The notes under the pieces were generated by a model. The model had not been told where the DNA came from. It saw only the letters and a program-made list of their open reading frames with translations, and searched no databases. The translations under genes and the position numbers were made by a program. From positions 1-6,148 of the forward strand of contig NZ_SRZM01000371.1 in the NCBI RefSeq assembly GCF_019402445.1: a stretch of 6,148 nucleotides of DNA. The letters are read 5' to 3'. This document shows, piece by piece, positions 1 to 5,925 of the stretch. Origin of the DNA: Brachyspira pilosicoli. Lineage in GTDB: Bacteria; Spirochaetota; Brachyspiria; Brachyspirales; Brachyspiraceae. How positions within the stretch are numbered: position 1 is the first letter of the stretch; each line of letters begins with the position of its first letter.

Positions 1-204
1 TCCAAATACTTCGCCGTCTTTGGCAGGCACTGGGTTTACATCAATATGACCAGGTATTGTGTCTTCAGGCAATCTAAAATCTGTTTCAGGCGGTATATAG
101 GTTGGACTTAATATATTAATCTTTTTACAAGATATAATTAACACTATTACAAGAATCAATAAAGCAACTATTAAACATAATCTTTTATTAAATTTCTTTT
201 TCAT
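1..204 (-). CDS. Putative lipoprotein, N-terminal part (runs off the left edge)
   Basis: An open frame starts at an ATG at 204-202 and stays open for 68 codons to the window edge, so the C-terminus is missing. The N-terminus is a lipoprotein signal peptide: basic MKKKFNKR, a hydrophobic stretch at about residues 9-25, then the lipobox L-I-I-S-C with the candidate lipidated cysteine at residue 26. Small or Ser residues before the Cys fit the relaxed spirochaetal lipobox. After the Cys comes a short polar and then Pro-rich stretch (residues 33-62, with PTYIPPE and NPVPAKDG), which looks like a linker to a domain outside the window. Such proteins are exported by Sec, acylated by Lgt and cleaved by Lsp. 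The mature function cannot be told from this fragment. No strong Shine-Dalgarno site precedes the ATG, which makes the start slightly uncertain, but the signal peptide beginning right there supports it. Confidence 0.75.
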   Translation of the reverse strand, partial: MKKKFNKRLCLIVALLILVIVLIISCKKINILSPTYIPPETDFRLPEDTIPGHIDVNPVPAKDGEVFG

Positions 205-299
205 TATAATACAAACCGCAAATATATTTTTTATAATTTTTTTAATAGCAAAGGATTATTATTAAAACCATATAAAATTATCAGCAACAAATCAAACAT

Positions 300-327
300 A
301 TTCTACATCACAAATATAATTTTTCAA
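300..327 (-). promoter_or_regulatory. Candidate sigma-70 promoter for the lipoprotein gene
   Basis: Read on the minus strand, TTGAAA (327-322) is followed after 16 bases by TAGAAT (305-300). Each hexamer is 5 of 6 to consensus. Transcription would begin near 293, giving a leader of about 90 bases. The DNA is so AT-rich that other weaker pairs exist closer to the gene, for example TTGCTG with AATAAT 18 bases away, so this choice is tentative. Confidence 0.3.
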
Positions 328-372
328 GATAATTTTATAATTTTCTTTCAAAATTATGAGTTTCTGTGATGT
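305..372. repeat. Nested inverted repeats (two 8-bp arm pairs)
   Basis: The outer arms are ACATCACA (305-312) and TGTGATGT (365-372), perfect over 8 bp. Nested inside is a compact hairpin, ATAATTTT (337-344) with AAAATTAT (350-357) and a 5-base loop. The outer arms hold three G/C pairs each, which is less expected by chance in this DNA than the all-A/T inner hairpin. The left arm lies between the candidate -10 and -35 elements of the lipoprotein promoter. No coding frame crosses the element. It could be an RNA structure, an operator pair, or chance. Confidence 0.3.
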
Positions 373-474
373 TTTAGTATAAAAAAGCTACTATTATTAA
401 ATACACATTATTACTTACTTTGAGAATTAAAAATATTCTGATAGAATTATTTATAAAATTTCTATCTTTATAAA

Positions 475-508
475 AAAGCATAAGGCCCACAAAAAAACCT
501 TATGCTTT
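475..508 (-). terminator. Rho-independent terminator after the cupin gene
   Basis: A perfect 11-bp stem (475-485 with 498-508, AAAGCATAAGG/CCTTATGCTTT) encloses a 12-base loop. Read on the minus strand, the stem runs straight into a T run. It lies about 30 bases past the cupin stop codon at 539, so it most likely ends the permease-phosphoesterase-cupin transcripts. On the plus strand the tail is less T-rich, so activity that way is doubtful. Confidence 0.85.
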
Positions 509-538
509 ATATAAAAGATTATTTATTAAAAAATACCA

Positions 539-862
539 TTATGGCTTCACCTGTATAACAACTACCTTAAAAGATTCTATTGCCTTTAATGAATGTTTGG
601 CATTAGCAGGTATTAAAATAGATTCTCCTTCAGACAACACATAAGTATCATTTTCTATAGTCATTTCAAACTTACCGTCTATAGTGATAACCAATACATC
701 GCCTGTACTGCTATGAGTTGGTATAGCTTTGTCTTTGTCTACAGAAAGTATTTTTATTACTAAATTATCTCTGTCTACTAAAGTTAATGCAGAGTTAATC
801 TCTACAGTGTCTTTTAATGATAATACTTTTTTATAATCTATATTATTAATAAAATTTGGCAT
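539..862 (-). CDS. Small cupin-domain protein
   Basis: This 107-residue protein is a single cupin barrel with little else, the usual size of stand-alone Cupin_2 proteins, and has no signal peptide, so it is probably cytoplasmic. The second cupin motif is clear: G79, P85, N87 and H90 in GESILIPANAKH fit the G-x5-P-x-G/N-x2-H pattern. Motif 1 is weaker: in PTHSSTGDVLVITIDG the first metal-ligand His is present (H50), the second is Ser (S52), and Asp (D55) stands where Glu is usual, followed by the conserved glycine turn (G63). A reduced H/D/H metal site is possible, but so is a metal-free binding or sensor role. The family spans isomerases, dioxygenases and small-molecule sensors, so no substrate can be named. 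The start at 862 has a good AAAAGGAT Shine-Dalgarno site 8 bases upstream. The gene lies 81 bases after the phosphoesterase and ends at a strong terminator. Confidence 0.88.
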   Translation of the reverse strand: MPNFINNIDYKKVLSLKDTVEINSALTLVDRDNLVIKILSVDKDKAIPTHSSTGDVLVITIDGKFEMTIENDTYVLSEGESILIPANAKHSLKAIESFKVVVIQVKP

Positions 863-887
863 CGCAATATCCTTTTAATTTTTTTGA

Positions 888-916
888 ATTATCCAATATT
901 TCCTTATAAAAGTCTA
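888..916 (-). promoter_or_regulatory. Candidate internal promoter for the cupin gene
   Basis: On the minus strand TAGACT (916-911) is followed after 17 bases by GATAAT (893-888), 4 of 6 and 5 of 6 to consensus. A start near 881 would leave a leader of about 20 bases that includes the AAAAGGAT ribosome site at 869-876. The gap after the phosphoesterase has no convincing terminator (only a weak TTGC/GCAA hairpin near 918-931 without a good T run), so read-through from upstream is also likely. Confidence 0.4.
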
Positions 917-943
917 TTGCCATAGCAACAAAGAATAAAAAAA

Positions 944-1831
944 TTATCTTTTTCTTTTTAATGTAATAATAACTACTTCAGGATAAGCAAAGAGTCTAAA
1001 AGGAAGCAACACTACCCCAACCCCAGATGTAACATATATTTTTGTATTATATGCTTTCATATTGCCGTATATGCTCATTAAAGGATATTCTCTATTTTTG
1101 TTTATAAACTCTATTAGTTTGATAGGCATAAAACTTATTTGAAATCCATGAGTATGCCCAGCAAGAAAAAAATCTATTAGCTTATTGTATCCGCCTTCTC
1201 TTGCAATTTTTAATGGGAAAAGAGGTTCATGAGATAACAGTATATGAAAATTATTTGTTTCAACTCCTTTAGTTGCACTATCAAAATTTACTTTATCTGT
1301 TAAAAAATCTCCAACACCACCTATAGAAATATAATCTCCTGTTTCATTTGTTATAAACACTATATTATTATCTATAGTTTTAAATCCGTTTCTTATTAAA
1401 CAATTAGATACATCAGTAGTACTCTCCCAATTATCATGATTGCCCATAACAGAGTATTTACCAAATTTCGCATTTAAATCTTTTATTCCTTCATCGAGCT
1501 TTTGAACATTATTAGAGTCATAATGATGAAACCACCTCGGAGCACTGTAAATATAATCCCCAGCAAATAATATTAAATCAGGATTATTTTTTCTTATAAT
1601 ATCAGACATTTTTTTTATATGAGAAGTTGGTATATAAAGCCCAGCATGCATATCTGCAGCAAATGCTACTTTTGTATCTTCAAAGCTATAAGGCAAATCA
1701 TCAAACTCTAATTCAATATATCTTACCCTCAAAGACCTTGAAAAATAAAACATATACAAACAAAGAAGTAATATTATAAATAGCAAAAATATTATAACTT
1801 TTCTCTTTTTATTAAATATATTTCTTATCAT
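944..1831 (-). CDS. Membrane-anchored calcineurin-like metallophosphoesterase (YkuE/YaeI type)
   Basis: A 295-residue protein with all signature motifs of the binuclear metallophosphoesterase fold in order: D60-x-H62 (AADMHAG), G91-D92 (LFAGDY), G130-N131-H132-D133, H201 (LLSHEP) and G225-H226-T227-H228-G. The metal-binding set therefore looks intact and the enzyme should be active on a phosphomonoester, phosphodiester or pyrophosphate. A hydrophobic segment at about residues 12-30 follows a basic start (MIRNIFNKKRK). It has no lipobox and no twin arginine, so it is probably an uncleaved anchor with the catalytic domain outside the cytoplasm. Layout and size fit the YkuE/YaeI subgroup. That group also includes chlamydial LpxG, a UDP-2,3-diacylglucosamine pyrophosphatase of lipid A synthesis, but the substrate cannot be assigned from motifs. 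The start codon overlaps the stop of the upstream permease gene (ATGA at 1831-1828) and has only a poor ribosome site, which indicates translational coupling. Confidence 0.93.
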   Translation of the reverse strand: MIRNIFNKKRKVIIFLLFIILLLCLYMFYFSRSLRVRYIELEFDDLPYSFEDTKVAFAADMHAGLYIPTSHIKKMSDIIRKNNPDLILFAGDYIYSAPRWFHHYDSNNVQKLDEGIKDLNAKFGKYSVMGNHDNWESTTDVSNCLIRNGFKTIDNNIVFITNETGDYISIGGVGDFLTDKVNFDSATKGVETNNFHILLSHEPLFPLKIAREGGYNKLIDFFLAGHTHGFQISFMPIKLIEFINKNREYPLMSIYGNMKAYNTKIYVTSGVGVVLLPFRLFAYPEVVIITLKRKR

Positions 1832-3681
1832 ATATCACTGCCTAATATGTTTGATGAAATTATAGTTAAAACAAAGGATAAAATAAAAATTATTACTAAA
1901 AATATTATAAAATTAAATACTATATCATAAAGCAATAAAATTAATATTAATGATAAAATAACAGCAACAATAAACGATATAGCATATTTTTTAATGGAGT
2001 CATTTTTATTAATATTGCTTGCTTTACAAAAAACAGATAGTAAAAAAGAATTAAACAAAGAAACAGATATAAGAAATAAACCCATAAATATAAAGCTAAA
2101 TATTTTTATATTATTATTATCATCATATCCTTCTATATAAAGTTCATCTAAATTATTATCTTTTAATTTTTTATTTAAATATGAATATATATTATCATAT
2201 GACTGTATTATTATTTTTTCATTGTATGGAGATTTGTCTCCGCCTCTAAGATGCAAAAAGTCATACATTGTTTTTAGATTAGCATATATATTATAATTAT
2301 CTATATCATATATTCCAACAACCTTAAAATACATGGTATCCAAAATACCGCGTGAGTTTTTTGCTATAAGAGAAACACTGTCTCCTACTTTAAGATTTAA
2401 ATATCTTGCCAAATGCTTACCAATAACAATTTCTTTATTTTCTCCTTCAAACATCTCTCCAGATAAAATGTTATACTTAATATTTAAATTATCATAAGCA
2501 TATACTCTAGACTGAATACTTCCAGTTCTAATAACAACACCCACAGGAAATGATATAACTCTTGTAACATTATTGTTAATAATATTTATATCTCCAATAG
2601 AACCATTCAATAAAAAAGTATTATCAGAAGTATTTTTTTTAGCAATATTATAAACATTATTATTTGAAGATGTTCTTTTTTGAGCTGTTTCTAATAAATA
2701 ATCATAAGAAACTACAAAAGCAAAAACATACACTATAATAAAACCAAAAAGAATTAAAAAGTTAGAAAATTTTACACTTTCTAAAAACATCTTTTTTATT
2801 GAAAAGACTTTTAATTTTGCAGACAACACAGAAACAATATTTACTAACAATACTATTAAATATATATTATCAAAATAAAAGTTAGTATTTAATACATATT
2901 TTGTTATTATAAAATAAGCCGCCAAAGAAAGTATAAATCCAATAATAGAAAATATTATACTAAAAAACAAATTATTATTATTTAAAAATATAAAACTAAA
3001 AAACAAAATAAAGAAATAAGTTAAAATAAAATATAAATTATTATTGTTACCTGTTTTTTCATTTAATGAGTAATATCCAAAATCATCGCCAAAAATTTGC
3101 TTAACTATATTATCATCTACACTATTATTTCTTACATATATCTCACTTGCACAATCATTAAGCTTTACAAAATTATTTAAATTATCAATATCAACTAAAG
3201 CATAATTATATTTTAAAGCATCTGATATACTTAAAACCTCATATTCTTCAGCATTATAATGACCATCTTTAGTAATTAGTTTTAATATAACACTATCCCC
3301 AATTCCTATATTTAAATTCTTTGAAGTTTTCTCACTTATTATAATGCCGTTATTTTTTTCAGAAACATTAATATTAAAAATATTATTCTCTTCTACCCCG
3401 TTTAATATAATCTCTTCTTCTCCCAAATAGGAAATAATAAGAGCCTTATATCTTAAAATAGCAGATAAATCTTTCTCATCAAACACATTAAAAAGATTTT
3501 CTTTTTTTTGCTTATAATTATCAATAAAATATTCAGGAGGAGCTTCATCTCTCACAGGCATATAATTAGTATTCATAATACTTATATAACTTGAATACGT
3601 TTTTTTATTATTAAGATTAAAATATAATATTAAAGAAGCAATAAACGAAATAAATATACAAAATATAACTTTCTTTTTCAT
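1828..3681 (-). CDS. FtsX/MacB-type ABC permease-like membrane protein, duplicated, without a neighbouring ATPase
   Basis: About 617 residues from the ATG at 3681. The layout is two repeats of one plan (positions counted from a GTG three codons earlier): membrane segment 8-24, extracytoplasmic domain about 25-216, segments 219-236, 241-264 and 274-291; then segment 310-328, second domain about 330-528, segments 529-551, 569-588 and 592-613. Both large domains carry the MacB periplasmic-core pattern, clearest in the second: GEMFEGENKEIVIGKHLA, then LNLKVGDSVSLI and FKVVGIYD; the first has IIISEKTSKNLNIGIGDSVIL. Basic residues after segments 1N, 4 and 6 support the topology. FtsX-type permeases act with an ATPase in lipoprotein release, efflux or envelope signalling. 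No ATPase gene lies beside this one, and the first TM2-TM3 loop is only about four Asn residues, so the coupling helix seems lost. I prefer ATG 3681 (GAGTG six bases upstream) over GTG 3690. Substrate unknown. Confidence 0.8.
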   Translation of the reverse strand: MKKKVIFCIFISFIASLILYFNLNNKKTYSSYISIMNTNYMPVRDEAPPEYFIDNYKQKKENLFNVFDEKDLSAILRYKALIISYLGEEEIILNGVEENNIFNINVSEKNNGIIISEKTSKNLNIGIGDSVILKLITKDGHYNAEEYEVLSISDALKYNYALVDIDNLNNFVKLNDCASEIYVRNNSVDDNIVKQIFGDDFGYYSLNEKTGNNNNLYFILTYFFILFFSFIFLNNNNLFFSIIFSIIGFILSLAAYFIITKYVLNTNFYFDNIYLIVLLVNIVSVLSAKLKVFSIKKMFLESVKFSNFLILFGFIIVYVFAFVVSYDYLLETAQKRTSSNNNVYNIAKKNTSDNTFLLNGSIGDINIINNNVTRVISFPVGVVIRTGSIQSRVYAYDNLNIKYNILSGEMFEGENKEIVIGKHLARYLNLKVGDSVSLIAKNSRGILDTMYFKVVGIYDIDNYNIYANLKTMYDFLHLRGGDKSPYNEKIIIQSYDNIYSYLNKKLKDNNLDELYIEGYDDNNNIKIFSFIFMGLFLISVSLFNSFLLSVFCKASNINKNDSIKKYAISFIVAVILSLILILLLYDIVFNFIIFLVIIFILSFVLTIISSNILGSDI

Positions 3682-3710
3682 AAATAACACTCAATAAAAA
3701 TGTATAAAAA

Positions 3711-3738
3711 ATTATATACTATTAAAGGTTTTTGTAAA
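3711..3738 (-). promoter_or_regulatory. Promoter for the permease-phosphoesterase operon
   Basis: On the minus strand TTTACA (3738-3733) is followed after 16 bases by a perfect TATAAT (3716-3711). Transcription should start near 3704, leaving a leader of about 23 bases before the ATG at 3681. The weak ribosome site GAGTG (3692-3688) lies in this leader. There is no room for a riboswitch. Confidence 0.6.
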
Positions 3739-3744
3739 TACAAA
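3731..3744. promoter_or_regulatory. Palindrome TTTGTA-AA-TACAAA over the -35 box (possible operator)
   Basis: Six-base arms separated by two bases lie directly over the -35 element of the permease promoter, where a bound repressor would block RNA polymerase. The arms are mostly A/T, so chance is a real alternative. No known regulator motif is claimed. Confidence 0.25.
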
Positions 3745-3760
3745 TATTTAATACCTATAG

Positions 3761-3774
3761 TTAGAATTGTCTAA
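3761..3774. promoter_or_regulatory. Palindrome TTAGA-ATTG-TCTAA upstream of the metK promoter
   Basis: Five-base arms separated by four bases end 8 bases before the metK -35 box and lie 22 bases beyond the -35 box of the divergent permease promoter. The position suits an operator or activator site acting on either gene. The shape loosely recalls Fur/PerR-family boxes, but the match is too short to assign. Confidence 0.2.
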
Positions 3775-3782
3775 AAAAGTTA

Positions 3783-3835
3783 TTGACTATTATATAAACA
3801 TAATATAAAATAAAACGATTATTTTAAAAAGAGGT
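3783..3835 (+). promoter_or_regulatory. metK promoter and ribosome binding site
   Basis: TTGACT (3783-3788, 5 of 6) and TAAAAT (3806-3811, 5 of 6) are separated by the ideal 17 bases. A start near 3818 gives a leader of roughly 24 bases. The leader contains GAGGT (3831-3835), six bases before the ATG, the strongest Shine-Dalgarno site in the window. The short leader leaves no space for a SAM riboswitch, so any feedback on this gene would have to act another way. Confidence 0.7.
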
Positions 3836-3841
3836 AAAACT

Positions 3842-5029
3842 ATGGCTGAGATAAAAAATTATCATTTCTCTTCTGAGTCGGTAACAGAAGGCCATCCTGA
3901 TAAGATTTGCGATGCTGTAAGCGATGCAGTCTTAGACGAATGTTTAAAACAAGATCCTAATTCTAGAGTTGCATGTGAAACTTTAGCAAAAACAGGAATG
4001 CTCATCATTGCTGGAGAAATCACTACAAAAGCTAGATTGGATTATCAAAAAATCGCTAGAGATACCGTAAGGCGAATAGGATACACAAGCAGCGATATGG
4101 GTTTTGATGCTGATACTTGTGCGGTAATGGAGGCTATTGCAGAACAATCTCCAGATATAGATATGGGTGTTAGTGCTGGTAAAGGATTATTTAATTCTGA
4201 AAGCTCAAATGTTTCTGAAGGTGCAGGCGACCAAGGTATTATGTTTGGTTATGCTATAAATGAAACTGAAACTTTTATGCCTTTAAGCATACATTTAGCT
4301 CATAGATTAGCAGAACGTTTAACAAAGGTTAGAAAAGACAAAATTGTTGACTATTTAAGACCAGACGGAAAAAGTCAGGTTACAATAGAATATAAAGACG
4401 GTAAAGCTGCTAGAATAGATGCTGTTGTTATATCTACTCAGCATGCTGCAGGTGTTGAACATAAACAAATAGAAGAAGACATAAAAAAACATGTAATAAA
4501 TGAAATATGTCCTAAAAATATGCTTGATGAAAATACAAAATATTATATTAACCCAACAGGTTCATTTGTAGTTGGAGGACCTATGGGTGACTGCGGATTA
4601 ACAGGAAGAAAAATCATAGTAGACAGTTACGGCGGACATGGTGCTCATGGCGGCGGTGCTTTCTCTGGTAAAGACCCTACAAAAGTAGATAGAAGTGCTT
4701 GTTATATGGCTCGTTATGTTGCTAAAAATATTGTTGCTTCTGGTATTGCAGATAGAGCTTTAGTTCAGTTTGCTTATGCTATTGGTGTTCCTGAGCCTTT
4801 ATCTGTATATGTTAATACTTTTGGTACTTGCAAAGTTCATGATGAAGTATTAGCTGCTATTATTTCTAAACAAATTGATTTAACTCCAGCAGGAATAATC
4901 AAAACATTAGATTTAAGAAGACCAATATACGAAAAAACTACTGCTTATGGACACTTCGGAAGAGAGCTTCCAGAGTTCACTTGGGAAAAAACTGATATAA
5001 AACATCTATTTGCTAACCCAACAAAATAA
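3842..5029 (+). CDS. metK: S-adenosylmethionine synthetase (methionine adenosyltransferase)
   Basis: Makes S-adenosylmethionine from methionine and ATP, releasing phosphate and pyrophosphate, in the cytoplasm; this is the methyl donor for methylation and a source for radical-SAM enzymes and polyamines. The 395-residue protein is full length (the E. coli enzyme has 384). Visible landmarks are GHPDK at residues 17-21 (catalytic His18 and metal ligand Asp20), E46 in CETLAKTG, the first family signature GAGDQG at 127-132, the D250-C-G-L-T-G-R-K257 segment, the glycine-rich signature GGGAFSGKD at 270-278, and K281/D283 in PTKVDR. All the expected ATP-, phosphate- and metal-binding residues are in place, offset by about 4 to 12 from E. 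coli numbering. It stands alone on the plus strand between its own promoter and a strong terminator. Neighbouring genes are not part of the methionine cycle, so it appears monocistronic. Confidence 0.99.
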   Translation: MAEIKNYHFSSESVTEGHPDKICDAVSDAVLDECLKQDPNSRVACETLAKTGMLIIAGEITTKARLDYQKIARDTVRRIGYTSSDMGFDADTCAVMEAIAEQSPDIDMGVSAGKGLFNSESSNVSEGAGDQGIMFGYAINETETFMPLSIHLAHRLAERLTKVRKDKIVDYLRPDGKSQVTIEYKDGKAARIDAVVISTQHAAGVEHKQIEEDIKKHVINEICPKNMLDENTKYYINPTGSFVVGGPMGDCGLTGRKIIVDSYGGHGAHGGGAFSGKDPTKVDRSACYMARYVAKNIVASGIADRALVQFAYAIGVPEPLSVYVNTFGTCKVHDEVLAAIISKQIDLTPAGIIKTLDLRRPIYEKTTAYGHFGRELPEFTWEKTDIKHLFANPTK

Positions 5030-5059
5030 TTTTTTTTATTTAATAAATTTTAAACATTC

Positions 5060-5099
5060 AAGGCTTATCAATGAATTAATATTGATAAGCCTTTTTATT
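5060..5099 (+). terminator. Strong rho-independent terminator after metK
   Basis: A perfect 13-bp stem (AAGGCTTATCAAT at 5060-5072 with its complement at 5081-5093) with an 8-base loop is followed directly by a T-rich tail (TTTTTATT, overlapping the stem end to 5099). It begins 30 bases after the metK stop codon and is the best hairpin in the window. On the minus strand an A-rich run precedes the stem but the tail is not T-rich enough to be sure it works both ways. Confidence 0.93.
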
Positions 5100-5136
5100 A
5101 AAAAATCATACTAATAATCATATTTATAATAAATAC

Positions 5137-5165
5137 TTTACAGTATCATAACTATATAGTATAAT
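5137..5165 (+). promoter_or_regulatory. Promoter for the flavoprotein gene
   Basis: TTTACA (5137-5142) and a perfect TATAAT (5160-5165) are spaced by 17 bases. A start near 5172 gives a leader of about 30 bases with a modest AAGAGA ribosome site (5187-5192) nine bases before the ATG at 5202. Together with the metK terminator this makes the flavoprotein gene a separate transcription unit. Confidence 0.65.
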
Positions 5166-5201
5166 TTTAATTAATAATTCATTATTAAGAGATATATAAA
5201 G

Positions 5202-5891
5202 ATGAAAATAACAGTAATACATGGTCAAAGCCATAAGGGCTCTACTTACAATATTGCTAAAATACTTTATGATAAATTAGAAGGAGATGTTACAGAGTTT
5301 TTTCTTCCTAGAGATTTTAATTCTTTTTGTGTTGGGTGTAATAGCTGTTTTAAAAAATCAGAGAAATTATGTCCTCATTATGAGTCATTACAGCCTATCA
5401 CTTCAGCTATAGATAATGCTGATATAATAATATTTGCAAGCCCAGTGTATGTATACCATGTAACAGCTGCCATGAAAACTCTATTAGACCATTATGGTTA
5501 TAGATGGATGATACATAGACCAGAAGAGAGTATGTTTAGAAAACAGGTTATATGCATTTCTACTGCTGCAGGAGGCGGAATGAAAGAGACAACTAAAGAT
5601 ATAGCCGACAGCACATTTTTTTGGGGTGTTGCTAAAACATATAGAATTGGTTTTGCTGTAAGAGAAGTAACTTGGAATGATGTAAACGACAATATAAAAG
5701 AAAAAATAAGAAAACAAATATATTTTTTAGCTAATAAAATAAAAAAAGATTATGGACATATAAAACCTTCTATAAAAACCAAAATGCTTTTTTATTTGAT
5801 GAGAAAACTTCATCAAAAAAAGAAAATTACAGAAAATGATTATAACTATTGGAAAGAAAAAGGCTGGATTGATAATAAACGCCCATGGTGA
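5202..5891 (+). CDS. Flavodoxin-fold NAD(P)H-dependent oxidoreductase with a four-cysteine cluster motif
   Basis: This 229-residue protein has the fold of NADPH-dependent FMN reductases. After the first strand (MKITVIHG) comes the FMN-phosphate loop GQSHKGSTYNIAK (residues 8-20); DNADIIIFASPVYVYHVTAAMKTLLDH (parts of 71-97) is the hallmark SPVY/flavin-contact and dimer-helix region; STAAGGG (120-126) is the second flavin loop. Between them lie Cys43, Cys46, Cys49 and Cys57, spaced C-x2-C-x2-C-x7-C. This fits the compact motif of archaeal-type iron-sulfur flavoproteins (C-x2-C-x2-C-x4-7-C), which bind a 4Fe-4S cluster. Many annotated relatives are simply called flavodoxin family or NAD(P)H-dependent oxidoreductase. 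The last 40 residues form a Lys- and aromatic-rich tail ending in YWKEKGWIDNKRPW. No signal peptide, so cytoplasmic. The electron partner and substrate are unknown; a redox or oxygen-stress role in an anaerobe is plausible but inferred. Confidence 0.88.
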   Translation: MKITVIHGQSHKGSTYNIAKILYDKLEGDVTEFFLPRDFNSFCVGCNSCFKKSEKLCPHYESLQPITSAIDNADIIIFASPVYVYHVTAAMKTLLDHYGYRWMIHRPEESMFRKQVICISTAAGGGMKETTKDIADSTFFWGVAKTYRIGFAVREVTWNDVNDNIKEKIRKQIYFLANKIKKDYGHIKPSIKTKMLFYLMRKLHQKKKITENDYNYWKEKGWIDNKRPW

Positions 5892-5925
5892 AATATCAAA
5901 ATATTAAAATACATTCTGTAAAAAC

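Larger units (their letters stand above)
205..538. other. Gene-free AT-rich intergenic stretch (334 bases)
   Basis: No credible coding frame is seen on either strand; stop codons are dense in all frames. The stretch separates the lipoprotein start (204) from the cupin stop (539), both on the minus strand, so it should hold the 3' end of one transcript and the promoter and leader of the next. It contains a clear terminator (475-508), a nested pair of inverted repeats (305-372) and a candidate minus-strand promoter (300-327). The remaining sequence is A/T-run DNA in which I see nothing specific. At 334 bases it is the longest gene-free stretch in the window. Confidence 0.7.

Noticed and set aside
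305..372. CRP-type site from TGTGA/TCACA half-sites
   Set aside because: The half-sites face outward and are about 50 bases apart, unlike the TGTGA-N6-TCACA arrangement.
918..931. Terminator between the phosphoesterase and the cupin
   Set aside because: Only a short TTGC/GCAA hairpin (up to 6 bp with a wobble pair) is present and it is not followed by a good T run on the minus strand.
3682..3690. GTG at 3690 as start of the permease-like gene
   Set aside because: The GTG lies inside the probable GAGTG ribosome site for the ATG at 3681, and MKKK at the ATG begins a standard signal-anchor. It would add only three residues.
3812..3841. SAM riboswitch ahead of metK
   Set aside because: The promoter sits so close that the leader is only about 24 bases; no structured element can fit.
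5484..5717. Open frames on the minus strand inside the flavoprotein gene (5484-5717 and 5498-5692)
   Set aside because: They lie wholly antisense to a well-supported flavodoxin-fold gene, show no domain, and read as low-complexity Phe/Ser/Tyr translations of its complement.
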